Source: Chelydra serpentina (Eukaryota; Chordata; Testudines; Chelydridae). Taken from it: a stretch of DNA of 64,000 nucleotides. Below, piece by piece: positions 31,171 through 42,049 of this stretch. Below the pieces are notes generated by a model that ran no database searches, was not told the DNA's origin, and was given only the letters and a program-made list of their open reading frames with translations. Position 1 is the first letter of the stretch. The number at the start of each line of letters is the position of its first letter. The DNA lies in contig JBAIAC010000054.1 of assembly GCA_037349315.1 (NCBI GenBank), positions 1,922,001 to 1,986,000 on the forward strand, read 5' to 3'. Position numbers and translations under genes: made by a program.

Positions 31171-32842
31171 CCACTGTGGCTGTGTCTTCACTAGGAAAAA
31201 GGTGTGTTTTTAACTCTACTGAGCCCCCTTGGGTTAACTAACTCACAGCACAAGACGAGGCTATTTGTATTTTTCACGAGCTCACAGATGGAGTTAAAAA
31301 TGATGGCAGAGCCTAGTCCTTAACTCAACCTGCTAACTCATGTGAAAACTACCAAGCCAGAGTGAAACTGTTGGACATGACCTTTCAATCCGGTAATCAA
31401 AGCGCCTGCCATTACAGGGCAGGTGAAACAACAAGATAATGAGCAAAGAAAGATCCTCTCTTTCCAGAGCAGTTTATTCAGTTGAAAGTGACCCTCATTT
31501 CCATTCCATGCAGACCCGTTGGCTCCTTTGAGCTCAGTCGTTCCTTTTGGGATTTCCACCTGATAAATTAAACTGCCCACTCACAACTGTACTAACAAAG
31601 TGTCCCCAGGTCCCCATGCAGAATGGGTAGCAAAGGGAGTCATCAGGTTCTAGCCAGATATTTGCTGGTGACTGTGTTTACTGGAATTATTTCTTCTCTC
31701 CTAATGCTTCTGTCCTGGTTCCTCTGTCTCAATCCTTTCTTACCCTTCCTTATGGAGGACGGAGCACCCTCTCCATACACATCTGGACTGGACTGGGCTC
31801 AGTCTCTATTAGTCTGTTCTGAAGTGATGGCTGCCCTAATAAAGTCCCCACCAAACCTAGTTTCCTCCGTTGCAAAGGGAACCGTGGCTCCCTTTTGGCC
31901 AGTTCCTAGTGGAAATCCATCCTGCTCTCTTCTCCCGGTTGCCCAGTGCAACATGCAAGCAGATGGTTTCTGTTGCAGCTGTCACTCTGCAGCTGTGCAG
32001 ACTGAACGTCGGGAACTCGAACCGGGAGCACACACAGCATCCTGTTCACTCAGCGCTTTGTCATGTTTCCAGGCTGACTCCCTCCCATTTCCCAGTCTGG
32101 CCATTACACAGGTGACATGGGCTCTTCAAGCTAAAAGCCTGAAATAAACAGGATGGGTCAGATTCTCCTCTCCTTTACATTGGACTCTTTTGTGGAGTTA
32201 CTCCAGTTTTACACCGGTGTAGCAGAGATTGGAATCTGGCCTGCTGTCTGCAGATTAACACAGTCCTTTGTTTCTCAGTTTATAAAATCCACCCCCCTAA
32301 CCGATCATTTTAACCTTCAAGTCATTTTGTGTTGTGCTTTGTCCGGAGACTGATGAGACACTCTGACCATCCTGATTTCCATGGGCTTGTCCCACATACT
32401 GAGCATTCCAAAGGGCCTGAAACGTATTCGGCATGATGATAGTACAGTGTGGAAGTGGACAAAGGAGGACAATGTCTATAGGAGCCTTCCCTCCCCCTTC
32501 AGAGGATGAGTGGAGGAAAAGCAGATTTAGAAATACCCAGCCTCAGTGTGTAGTGGATCTGCTGCTCCCAATGCTGAACAAGGCACTGATAAAGAAGTTG
32601 GTTTGATTCCTGTAGCCAATCACCTGGGTCATATTGGGGAGGGGGTGTATCTGTCAAACTAGCATGTTCCCTACGACCACACCAGGGTGTCAAATCAAAT
32701 GCTGCCTCAGAAATAGGCCTCTGTTCTCTTTTGTTTTTTTGTGTTAACACTTTTTGGAGCAACAGTGGTTATCAGTCTATTTACCATTGTGGGTCACCTA
32801 TGCAGCTCTCTCTGTGTTTGTGGGCTGCATCCACACAATATA
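31171..32842. other. no supported gene; possible MITE fragment at its left
   Basis: GTGTCTTCACTAGGAAAAAG near 31182 and repeated GTTAACTAACTCAC-like words up to about 31370 resemble a reptile MITE, without clear paired ends. The longest frame (31623-32147) shows no domain. Confidence 0.35.
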
Positions 32843-33673
32843 CAGTACAGAGCCGTTTACGCACAGATGTCGGGAGTCAAGCCGTCATGACTGCGTGTTA
32901 ACAGACCGCGGGTTAAGAGGGCCATGCTGAAATATCTTAAGATATCTATGTACATGTATAATTATCTAGGATTACATACGTGTTCACAGCGTCCCAAATA
33001 CTGCAGGCCTATCTGTTAACGGCGCTTTGCAAGAATATAAATTCAAATGTGTAATCTAATAAAAACATTAAATACGCAGTAAATCACTCAAACTTTGAAA
33101 AAATACCAGTTTAAGTTAAAAATGTGTAAAACGCGTCGCAAAAGAAAGGTTTCCCGTTAGAATCAAATCAACAAGAATCAAACAATTGCGAAAAAAGAAG
33201 TCACATGATCTTTTCTCTTTTTAAATCAAGCTGTTTTCTGTGTCTTGTAATTAAAGGCTAAAGTCTTATCAGGTAGCAGTTTTGCAAATAAAGCTGTTTC
33301 ATCACAATTATAAAGTTGTTCTTTGTGGTAGTCTTCATTTTGTAAAATAGATTTTAACTTGGCGGGAAACGCGTTCGCAGCCAATTCATCGGCTGATTGG
33401 CTTTCTCCAGAAATTGATACCTGCACTATGCCATGACAATGACTAAGCATGCATGATACGTCTTTACCAATATCGGCGATGAAAAGGAAGAGGAAATGCC
33501 AGTAGGCCTACTACATGCTTTCGCTCCGCACTTCCTGTCGATTTCTATGTCAGTGAGTTAGTGAGCAAATCTGTAGCGCTACATAGCAAGTTCATGTACC
33601 GCATGTTAACAAGTCTCGCGTGTTAAATAGGTAGCACTGGGGAGCATGGCTATTTATAAACGGGTCTGTACTG
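32843..33673 (-). mobile_element. Tigger-like DNA transposon, deletion derivative
   Basis: The left end CAGTACAGAGCCGTTTA and the right end, in reverse CAGTACAGACCCGTTTA, match at 16 of 17 positions. A second inner repeat (TGTTAAC..GCG) lies near each end. The flanks are TA on the left and TG on the right, a TA duplication with one change. Only a C-terminal piece of transposase remains (33226-33450), so about two thirds of a full element is missing. Confidence 0.85.
33226..33450 (-). pseudogene. Tigger/pogo-type transposase fragment
   Basis: The 74-residue frame contains EQLYNCDETALFAKLLPDKT, the conserved start of the DDE region in pogo/Tigger and Jerky-type transposases, with the first catalytic D in the DET motif. 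Later catalytic residues are missing. Confidence 0.8.
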
Positions 33674-34974
33674 TGTATACTGCCTGTATGGCCCTGAAGA
33701 TGTCGGATGGGCCGCAGCCATATGCTGACGGGGCCACAAGTGGGCTGTGGGATGAGAACCGCTGCTGTAAAATGTAGAGGACAAAACTATAGTCATTGGG
33801 GACTGTTTAAGATTCCTTAATTCCTAAAGTTTCTCACTGTTTCTGATCAGGTCCTGAGCACACAGACAGCTCTGCTAGTGCACCTCAATCCTGATCTTAG
33901 GCTCAGCCTGTGGTTCCATTCATGAACCCCCTTCCCCCCAGTGCTGCCAGGGCATCCCAGATCTGCAGCCCCTCGCTATTCCAGTCCCGAGCAAGGGATT
34001 GCAACCATACCAAAATATGTAGAGTTTTATGACATAGTGGACAAAGCTCCATTAGGGACTAAAGCAAAACTGCCCAGTCCAGGCTCTGCTCCCTGGTCCC
34101 CAGTAACTCCCACTGCACCCTTTAATCCTCAGAAATCCTGCTCATGAAAAGCATGTGTAATACATTTCATACTCGACCCTTTCAGATTTCCCCAGAATCT
34201 CAGAGGTATCTAATGCCACTCATTGCCTGCAGTGTCACAATTCTGTGATTGACCACCAAAAGCTTTGAGCTGTTATTGGGAGGGTGGGTAGCCGAGGGGC
34301 ACTTTTACTTTATGGATGAGCAGTCCAGAGGACCCATTACTAATTCCATGTGTCGTGCCAGCTTGGTTGTAGAAATGTTGTGCACTTACCATTGTAAAAT
34401 GCACCAGGATTTCGTTTTCATTTTCAGCAGTTTACACAATCCAGCTCAGCTTCTAGACTTGGGCTAGCAGAGTCTGCTTTCAGCTGTGTGCCAGAGAGTT
34501 TGCATCTGGAGAGACAACCCATTCATAACACTAAATGGGTTTCATATAATTGCAACCAAACTTGATCCCATATATGGGAGAAGAAAGTTCTGGCACAGAA
34601 CTGTCCTTTGCTTTGCTTTTCTCCTCCCTTCTGTAGACTCTCTCCCATAGTGTTGAGCAGTGAGGACAAGCTCCCACATTCCATGTGGCCCTATCTAGGG
34701 GAGCTGGAGGATTCTTGCCCTGGCCTGCTCTTGAGCTGCTCTTCTGACAAACCTACTAGGTGGCATTTCAGACTATTCCCGGAAGTTGCTGCTTTTAATA
34801 GCGTCAGGGGCTCATCTGAATTCACAGCACGGTGGTGCCCCTTTCTGTGCTAATGTCACTGTCCTTTATGCAGCAGAGAAGGTGTGTGGCTGACTGTCAA
34901 TCCTGATGGGCTTTGGGTGTGGCAGCATGCCACATCCTACCGTTCTGATGACCCAGGGTTTGGAGAGACCCTCA
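33674..34974. other. no recognisable feature
   Basis: 1.3 kb of balanced composition. No repeat family or exon could be supported. Confidence 0.35.
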
Positions 34975-35200
34975 GACCATGTCTGCACTACAGAAGCACT
35001 GTAGTGTAGACACTTTTGACATCAATGGAAGGAGTTTTTCTGTTGATGTAGGTAATCTACCTCTCTGAGAGGCGGCAGCTAGTTTGACGGAAGAATTCTT
35101 CTGTCAACCTAGCCACATCTACAGTGGGGGCTAAGTTGACCTAACTATGGTGCTCAGAGCACAACATTTTTCACAGCCATGTATGACGTAGCTAAGTCAG
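34975..35200. mobile_element. MITE remnant
   Basis: Contains CATGTCTGCACTACAG, GTAGTGTAGAC, and GACGGAAGAATTCTTCTGTC, a perfect hairpin typical of a reptile MITE, then CATCTACAGTGGGGGCTAAG. The right end is degraded and no target duplication is seen. Confidence 0.5.
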
Positions 35201-35344
35201 TCAGATAGCTTGGTCATTACCTTCCTCACCTTTCTGATTTTTCCAAGAATCTCTTTCCAAGTATTTCCTCACTCAAGTTTTCTCACCCTTCGGAAGGCTT
35301 AGCCTTGTCCATTACATGCAGAAAGTTACCCAGCGATAGCTGCT

Positions 35345-35540
35345 GGAAGACAGTGTGGTCTAGTGATTAGAGGTGGGACTTGCGGGTTCGGGACCCAGAC
35401 TTACCATTGACTCACTAGTTGACCATGGGTAAGCCACTGTGCGGTGCCTCAGTTTCCCCATCTCTAAAATGGATGTCATGCTGTTTATCTTTCACTGTTG
35501 TGATACTTAATTAGCTTTTATCCAGAGCATTAAAATCTTT
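35345..35540 (+). mobile_element. MIR SINE
   Basis: In order: CAGTGTGGTCTAGTGATTAG (tRNA-like A box region), GGGTTCGGGACCC (B box region), TGACCATGGGTAAGCCACTG, then CTCAGTTTCCCCATCTCTAA. This follows the MIR consensus along its length and is the best MIR copy of the window. Confidence 0.88.
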
Positions 35541-38500
35541 GGTTGAAAGACTCTGCCTGTGACCATGGCATATTATTAATATTCAGTCATTTAAATGCAT
35601 TTTCCATTCCTATTCTATTGCAATTATTTTCATGCAAATCAGAAGTCTCACTGCAGCAATTTGCAAGAAGCCCAGAGACTTGGCATTTTGTTCTCATCCT
35701 GAAGACTGGTATCCCACACACGGGTGTGAAGAAAATAAAGCAAGCTTTGCAAGAGAAAATGCAGAGCTGGCTCTGGACACCCTGAACCCTCACTCTAATA
35801 TGGCTTCATCTAGCAAACTGTTACCTATGATTAAGGGCCCGTATCCACCTTAATGTCATGAAAGCCCCAGACCATAAAATCCCCATGTTCAGTGTGGAAA
35901 TGGAACATTCGATGCATTTTTGTCTGAAATGCATGAAATCTGAGTTTGGGAGGGGTGCCCCAGGCCCTGTCAGCCCAGAGGAATTGTATTGTTTCACTCC
36001 CTTTCAAAGCAGTAATCTCAGATTCACAATAATTTACAACATTTCCCCCCCTGTTCATCCATGACAAACTGTAAACCCGGGGGAAATTTTGCCATGAAAT
36101 CAACCTCCTCCTCTAGGGATTAAGAACGGTTTCTTGCCATGGTAGGATGGGCAGTTCACTGATGTGCGGAGTTGGGATGTGCCCCTTCTGTGTAGCCTCA
36201 GGGGGCTGGTGTCTATAGCAAGGTGGCCGTTTTCTTCCCCCCAGCTATCACAGCAAGCAGTGTTATGTTGGTTATAGGGACAAATAACCAGAGAGAAATT
36301 GTAGCGCAGGACAGCGTGTCTCCTGTTCTACTGAAAAGCTGTTGGTTAGCGGGAAGGAATTTCACGCTCTCATGGCCCTGCACCAGCTAGTCATGGTGCT
36401 GCGCTCAGTTTGGACACCTTCTTTCCATTTTCGGGGCCAGATCCCCAGCTGGGGTAAACAAGAGTAGCTCCATTGAAGTCAATAACATAACACCAGCTGA
36501 GGTAGCCCACCAAGAGGCTGTTCCAACAGTCAGCAGTTCCCACCGGCAGGGATGCCTCAGCCCATCCTCCTTTCCCCTGTGAAATCCCCCTTGCGTCAGG
36601 GGCTGGGAGGGTGAGAGGTGTAGGAATCACTACTGTGGCTCTGCATCACTGAGGAGGTCTGCAGCTTCGCTGGCTTATGGCTGCTGTGTGTTGCGGGAGT
36701 GAGGCTCAGGATCTAGCCCAAAGGCTTTTTATCGAGCTCAGTTGCCTACAGGCAATGCTAGAGGCACTCCCAGGTTTGAGGCCCTGGTTTAAATCTCTTG
36801 GGAGTGCCCCAAACACATCTAATTCTTTAGCGTTTCCCACGAGAGGAGCTGAGATTGGGGTTGTCCGAAAAGGGGCATTTAGACGACTGCAGAACTGATC
36901 CCTTTCTGAGCACAGTGGCCTGGCAGCATTTGTTTGTGCGAGGTAGGATTCTCACGCTATAAATATACAGTCTGTGATAAGGGAAGGGAAAAAGCCCAGC
37001 ATGGAAATATTCCTTCTGTAAGAGAAATAATTTTGTTGCTGCTAAAAATATATGTTCATATTATTCCTCCCTTGGTCTCTAGTATGATGGGAGAGCATGC
37101 ACGCACGCTGCCCTCAGGGGATCAAGTGCACTGTGCATACCCAAAGCATTCAGAAAGGCCATGCGTCCACAGGGGATGGAAGCATTACAAAGAGAGGGAG
37201 GGAGCAAGGGGGCTGGCCCCTTTCTCTGGTGTCCTCCCCTCTAGTCTGAGTGATCATCCTCATCTCTTTCAAGGCAGTAAAACCTTGGTACAGGGTTACC
37301 CTTGAAAATCACAGAAAGTAACCTCTAAGCAGGTGCTGGCAGTGGGAAAAGAAAATGATCTGCTGTGTTCTCTCTTTTCCCAGCCCTGGCTGTGCAAAGA
37401 GCCATGGATGGCTTTGTTCAGGGGGAGCACACTGTTGTAGAGGAAGGGTTTGTGTGATACGTCTAATCCACTCCTGTCTCATCCCCAAGCACCCTGGGTC
37501 TGATATTTCCTTCCTGATTGACATTCTGGTATCTTAATTCTGCTGTGCGGTGTTCTCCTTGCCTCGTTGGGAGGGTGGTGCAGAGCCAGATGTTCCTGGT
37601 GACTGCTGTGACGTTGTTGAGACAGTGACTGTGTTGTAAAGTAACGCATGCTCACCTTTTCTCAACTTTCCACCCCTAAGTGGGAGCCAGCGGGGTTTTC
37701 TGCTAATCCATAGTCTGAGAGCCAGATCCTCAAATAGCACGAATCAGCATAGCTCAATTGAACGTCAATGAAGCTATATCAATTTACACCAACAAAGGTT
37801 CTCTCCCCTGAGCTCTGTGGAGCCAGAGCAGTCTACACCAGAGAGGGTTCAAGCCTGGGTATTTTTTGTGGTGATAACCCCATCACTGCTGGCCACTCTT
37901 GCATCTTCTTTGAAAAATCCCTGGTGGTTCATTTTGTATCATGTAGCTGGGAACCCTCATAACAATAGGTCTGGGCCTCGGTAATGTGGCTTTGTTCCAT
38001 TTAACGCTGGGTGTGAAATCTCAAGGATACAAATATCTTTAAAGTCATGACATAGTCATGTAGTTGTCTGCCACTTGGTACACACACACCACTGTTATGA
38101 GGCTGGGCAAAACCATGAGGAGGGATTTCTTGCACACTGGCAAAATTACATTATTGGATATTCAGGGCAGAGTAAGATCATTTCCATTTCCTTCTGAACC
38201 TCTGTTTATGTCCAGGGAATTGAGGGCATCTTTCAGGAGGATCTTTGACACCCAAAGTGACTGTTTCCTCTCTCTCATTCCCATTGTAAATCACCACGGC
38301 CCATATCTCCTAGAAGAGCCCAGGTAGAAGCTGACCCGTTAGAAAGGGCCTTAAACACGGGGGAAGTGTCAGAGCTGTCAGACTGCAAAGCACAGCTCTT
38401 TCCCCATGTTTTCTATCATCCCTCTCTCCCCTTCCATTGCCTTATTGACTAGTTAGCAAAGTTGATAACTTCTGCTACTTCTAAGCCAGTCCTCTCTACC

Positions 38501-39019
38501 TGCTTGATCCTGGAGTGAAATCATCGTGTGTTTGTGATACTGCATTCACTTGTGATGGGATATGGCACGGTCATGATTTCAGCTCTCGATCCAGCAGGTA
38601 AAGTTGCTGGTCTGGGAGAATATCATCAGTAGTAACAGAGAAATATGAAAGATGCTTTTCTTGTGTATATTCTCTCTTAAGGACTCTGTGCAGCTCAAAC
38701 ATACACACAAAGGCAAAGTAGCCTTTACTAACCATGCTCAGTAGAAGGAAAGGAGACCGATCTGTACTGTTGGAAGAGAAATGCATCAGGGAAGCCATTA
38801 TTTTTAGCTGGACATGTCCTTGATTATTAAATGTATTTATTGAATCACTCCTGATGTGTCTTGGTAGAGCTGATGGAGAGCAATATACAACACTTCCTCC
38901 AGGGCGAGTTCAGACCCCTAACTGGGTTTCCACCAGGGCAGCTGGATCCAATCGACCTTAGTACAAGCTCCTTCGGACAATGTGTCCTTATAACAGAATT
39001 TGTCAGAGCGTCCAGCATA
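35541..39019. other. no supported gene
   Basis: About 3.5 kb. Frames up to 123 residues are present but none has a signature or flanking splice pattern I can defend. No named repeat recognised. Confidence 0.35.
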
Positions 39020-39027
39020 AGCTAAAG

Positions 39028-39667
39028 CAGGGGTCTCAAATGACCATGAGGGCCACATGAGGACTAGTGCATTGGCCTGAGGGCCGCATCACTGACCCCC
39101 TCCCCCCCTCCACTGCCCCGGCCCTGCCCCCACCCCTTCCACGAGGCCCCGCCCCTGCCCCGCCTCTTCCCACCCCTTCCCCGAAGTCCTCATCCCAACT
39201 CTGCCCCCTCCCTGCCCCCAGGGGGAGCAGGAGAGGTGCAGGGTGCAGCAGGGGGCTCAGGGCAGGGGTGTGGGGTGCAGGAGGGGTGAGGGGTGGGCAG
39301 GGGGTCGGGGCGCAGGGTGTGGCAGGGGGCTCAGAGCACGGGGTTGGGGTGCAGGAGGGGTGCGGCAGGGGGATCAGGGCAGGGGTTTGGGATGCAGGAG
39401 GGGTGCGGCAGGAGGCTCAGGGCAGGGGGTTGGGGTGCAGGAGGAGTTTGGGGTGCAGGCTCTGGGATCGCAGCAGCACGCACCGGGGCCAGGGCATGCT
39501 CACGGGGCTCGCGGCACCACGGGGGGAAATTCTGCGGGCCGGATTCATCCCGCGGGCTGTAGTTTGCCCACCTCTGGCCTGGAGGTAGGTGGGGCGGGGG
39601 GGGGACACATGGGGAGCTTGACGGGCCGCACAAAAGACCCCCACAGGCCGCATGTTTGAGACCCCTG
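39028..39667. mobile_element. hAT-type non-autonomous element, G-C-rich
   Basis: 640 bp between exact 8-bp copies of AGCTAAAG (39020-39027 and 39668-39675). Ends CAGGGGTCTCAAA and (reverse) CAGGGGTCTCAAA are inverted. Eight-bp duplications and CAGGGG ends fit hAT. The interior is not coding; long frames reflect G-C content. Confidence 0.9.
39235..39460 (+). repeat. G-rich minisatellite inside the hAT element
   Basis: About four to five imperfect units of roughly 45 bp carrying GGGGCTCAGGGCAGGGG-like and TGCAGGAGGGGTG words. Many G runs on the plus strand could form G-quadruplexes. Confidence 0.75.
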
Positions 39668-39675
39668 AGCTAAAG

Positions 39676-41580
39676 AGAAAGGGAAGATTTGTATTCTTTT
39701 CAAATAGTCAGAGTAAACAGTATCTGGTGGGAGCTGCGGGATTGACAGCCCGGAGGATCACAGTCCTCTGTGTATCCACACCACATGGGAAGCCTGCACT
39801 GCTACTGCCCCAGCACAGAGTTAAGAGGGAGAGAGGAGAGTTCATGACCTGCTCCTTCCTTGCTCTGTCTGCAGTGGGCATGGGATTTGCGATGGCGAAG
39901 GAGGGCTTTGCTGTGAGCTTGAAGAGGAATCCCGACGTGTGTTTGTAGGGCTTCATTGTGTGGTGCTCCTTGCACGGTGGGATAGACCCCCTGCTTACAG
40001 CACCGTTACAGACGAGGCAATAGAGCAGGCCTGCACAGCATGCGGCCTGCGGGCACGCTGTTTTCTTCGGAGTAAGACGGCCCTCACCGCTTCACGAGTT
40101 GTGCAGGCCTGCAATAGAGCAACCTTTTAGTTCACTTTAACCACTGGCACAAATAATGATAACAGAGAAAACAAAATGTCTGCCTATTTCTGCTGGGATT
40201 TCCTAAAGGAAAAGGACTTTGGGGGACTGGTTTATGAAGAAACTTTGCCTATTTGGCTAATGCTGGGTGAGTGAGTCAGTGCCGTGTATCGACCTTAGTA
40301 GCAAGCCTGCAAGTTTCCTTCTGGCCTCTGAGCAGCATGCTGTGACTTCGCCTACTCCCAGGTGGGACATTCACTCTGCTCCAATATGCCATGGTTTTAA
40401 TTGTCTCATGTCCTGCCTGGTGCAGTGACAGGAATGTCTGGGTGGTGGGAGGGAAGGGAGAATTGCTGCAGAAAGGAAAAGGAAAAGCTGCCTCCTTGTT
40501 TTTCCAGCTCCAGACCCTCTCCCATTTCCATTGCTGGGAAAGGGCTTCAGCCCAGCTCAAGGTTACGTCCTTCTGCTGCCTGGCCCAGGTTCAAAAAGCG
40601 TGAGAGAGAGCTAGACACAATAACAAATATGTCAAACGTGCAATCACTTCCTCTCGGGCTTCTGGGGCTTTTGTGCAAGTGTATGGGGGAGGGGAGGGTG
40701 GAAAAGATTAATGGAGTCAAATAGGAACCGTGCTTGCAGTAGGGTTAGAGTGTCGAAAATATTTGCTTACAGAGTCTAAACATCAGGGAAGCAAGATTCT
40801 GGGGCCTTGTGTGTTTGAGGAGATAAGAAAAAAAGGCCGTTCTTAGATTCCCCACCTGTTCTAATTCTCGGTAGAAATCAGTCGTTTTCCATGGAGAAGC
40901 TGCTCTGAATAGTGCTGGATTTGTGTCACTTCAGGAATAGTTGAACCTTTCTCTAGTTTTGCTTTCAGGTACATTTGTTATAAGTCTGTGAGGCAGGAAA
41001 AGCCCCTCAGAAAACTGGTCAGAATTTTTCAATTTTTGAATCACAACAGGGAAAAACGGGAGCAAAATTTCCTGACCAGTTTGGTAGAGAGTATTTCCTG
41101 TTACTCACATCTGCGCTCTGAAATCCGCAGCCACCAGGAATAGCTCCTTGCATGGGTAGCCGTGCAAAGCCCATTGGCATGTTTGGTTCGTTACCAGGGA
41201 CAGTTTGCATTTCATTGTTTCCTGCTATAGGCACTGGTGCAATGGACAGGAAATTGTTTTTATTTAGCTCACCTTTTCCTCTGTGAGACTGATCTGTCAT
41301 CATGTAATCTTCTGGGGCCAGAGGAGACTAATTCCTCCAAACACCTTGAAGACCCAGGCTGTGTCCCAGGGGCTCTCCGTCTCTGTGAGTCTTTGAAAAC
41401 CAGTTTCAGCAATGAGCCAAAGTAATGTGACAGACACTTATCTGTGTTGTTCCTTACCAAACTGTCCCCTCCAGTGCATTTTCTCCCCTGTAAACTCCAC
41501 CCCCACCAACCACCATGTGCTGAATGAATAAAGAGCCTTTTCTCAAAGTAAGATAACCTGGGGCAAAAGGGCTGATAACA
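39676..41580. other. no supported gene
   Basis: 1.9 kb of balanced sequence. Short frames only. No repeat end or RNA gene recognised. Confidence 0.35.
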
Positions 41581-41588
41581 CTCTAGGG

Positions 41589-41961
41589 CAGTGGTCCCCA
41601 ACCTTTCTGTTGCAATAGCATATTCATGTTCCCAGCAGAGTGTGGCGGGCACCGAATGACCAGCCGCTGAAATGCCTCCGAGAAGCAGTGTCATTGAGAA
41701 GCGTCGCCGCCAAAACGCCTCGAGAAGCGGCGTCATCGAGAAGCGTCACTGCCAAAATGCCACCGAGAAGCAGCGGTATTTCAGCGGCAATGCTTCTTGG
41801 CGTTGCCGCTTCTCGGAGGTATTTCAGCAGCTGGTTGTCTGGCGGCCGTGCTGCTCAGCGGCGGGTTGTCCGGCGGAAGCACTCCCTTGTCAGTAGGCGG
41901 GCGCACATAAATGCCCCGGCGGGCGCCATGGCACCCACGGGCACCACGTGGGGGACCACTG
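41589..41961. mobile_element. hAT-type non-autonomous element
   Basis: 373 bp between CTCTAGGG (41581-41588) and CTTTAGGG (41962-41969), an 8-bp duplication with one change. Ends CAGTGGTCCCCAACC and (reverse) CAGTGGTCCCCCACG are inverted. Internal GAGAAGCG..TCATCGAG repeats recur two to three times. Confidence 0.87.
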
Positions 41962-42049
41962 CTTTAGGGGGAGAAACAAGGAAAGCTTGCTTACACTGCA
42001 GGAGCAATCACAGGTGCGGGAATGGGTGCCTTCTGGTCCTTGTACCCTC

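Noticed and set aside
31623..32147. 174-residue frame as a possible host gene
   Set aside because: No domain, hydrophobic patches without signal-peptide logic, and no flanking splice or promoter support.
39067..39659. Glycine/arginine-rich frames up to 173 residues
   Set aside because: They lie fully inside a hAT-type element with 8-bp duplications and reflect its minisatellite.
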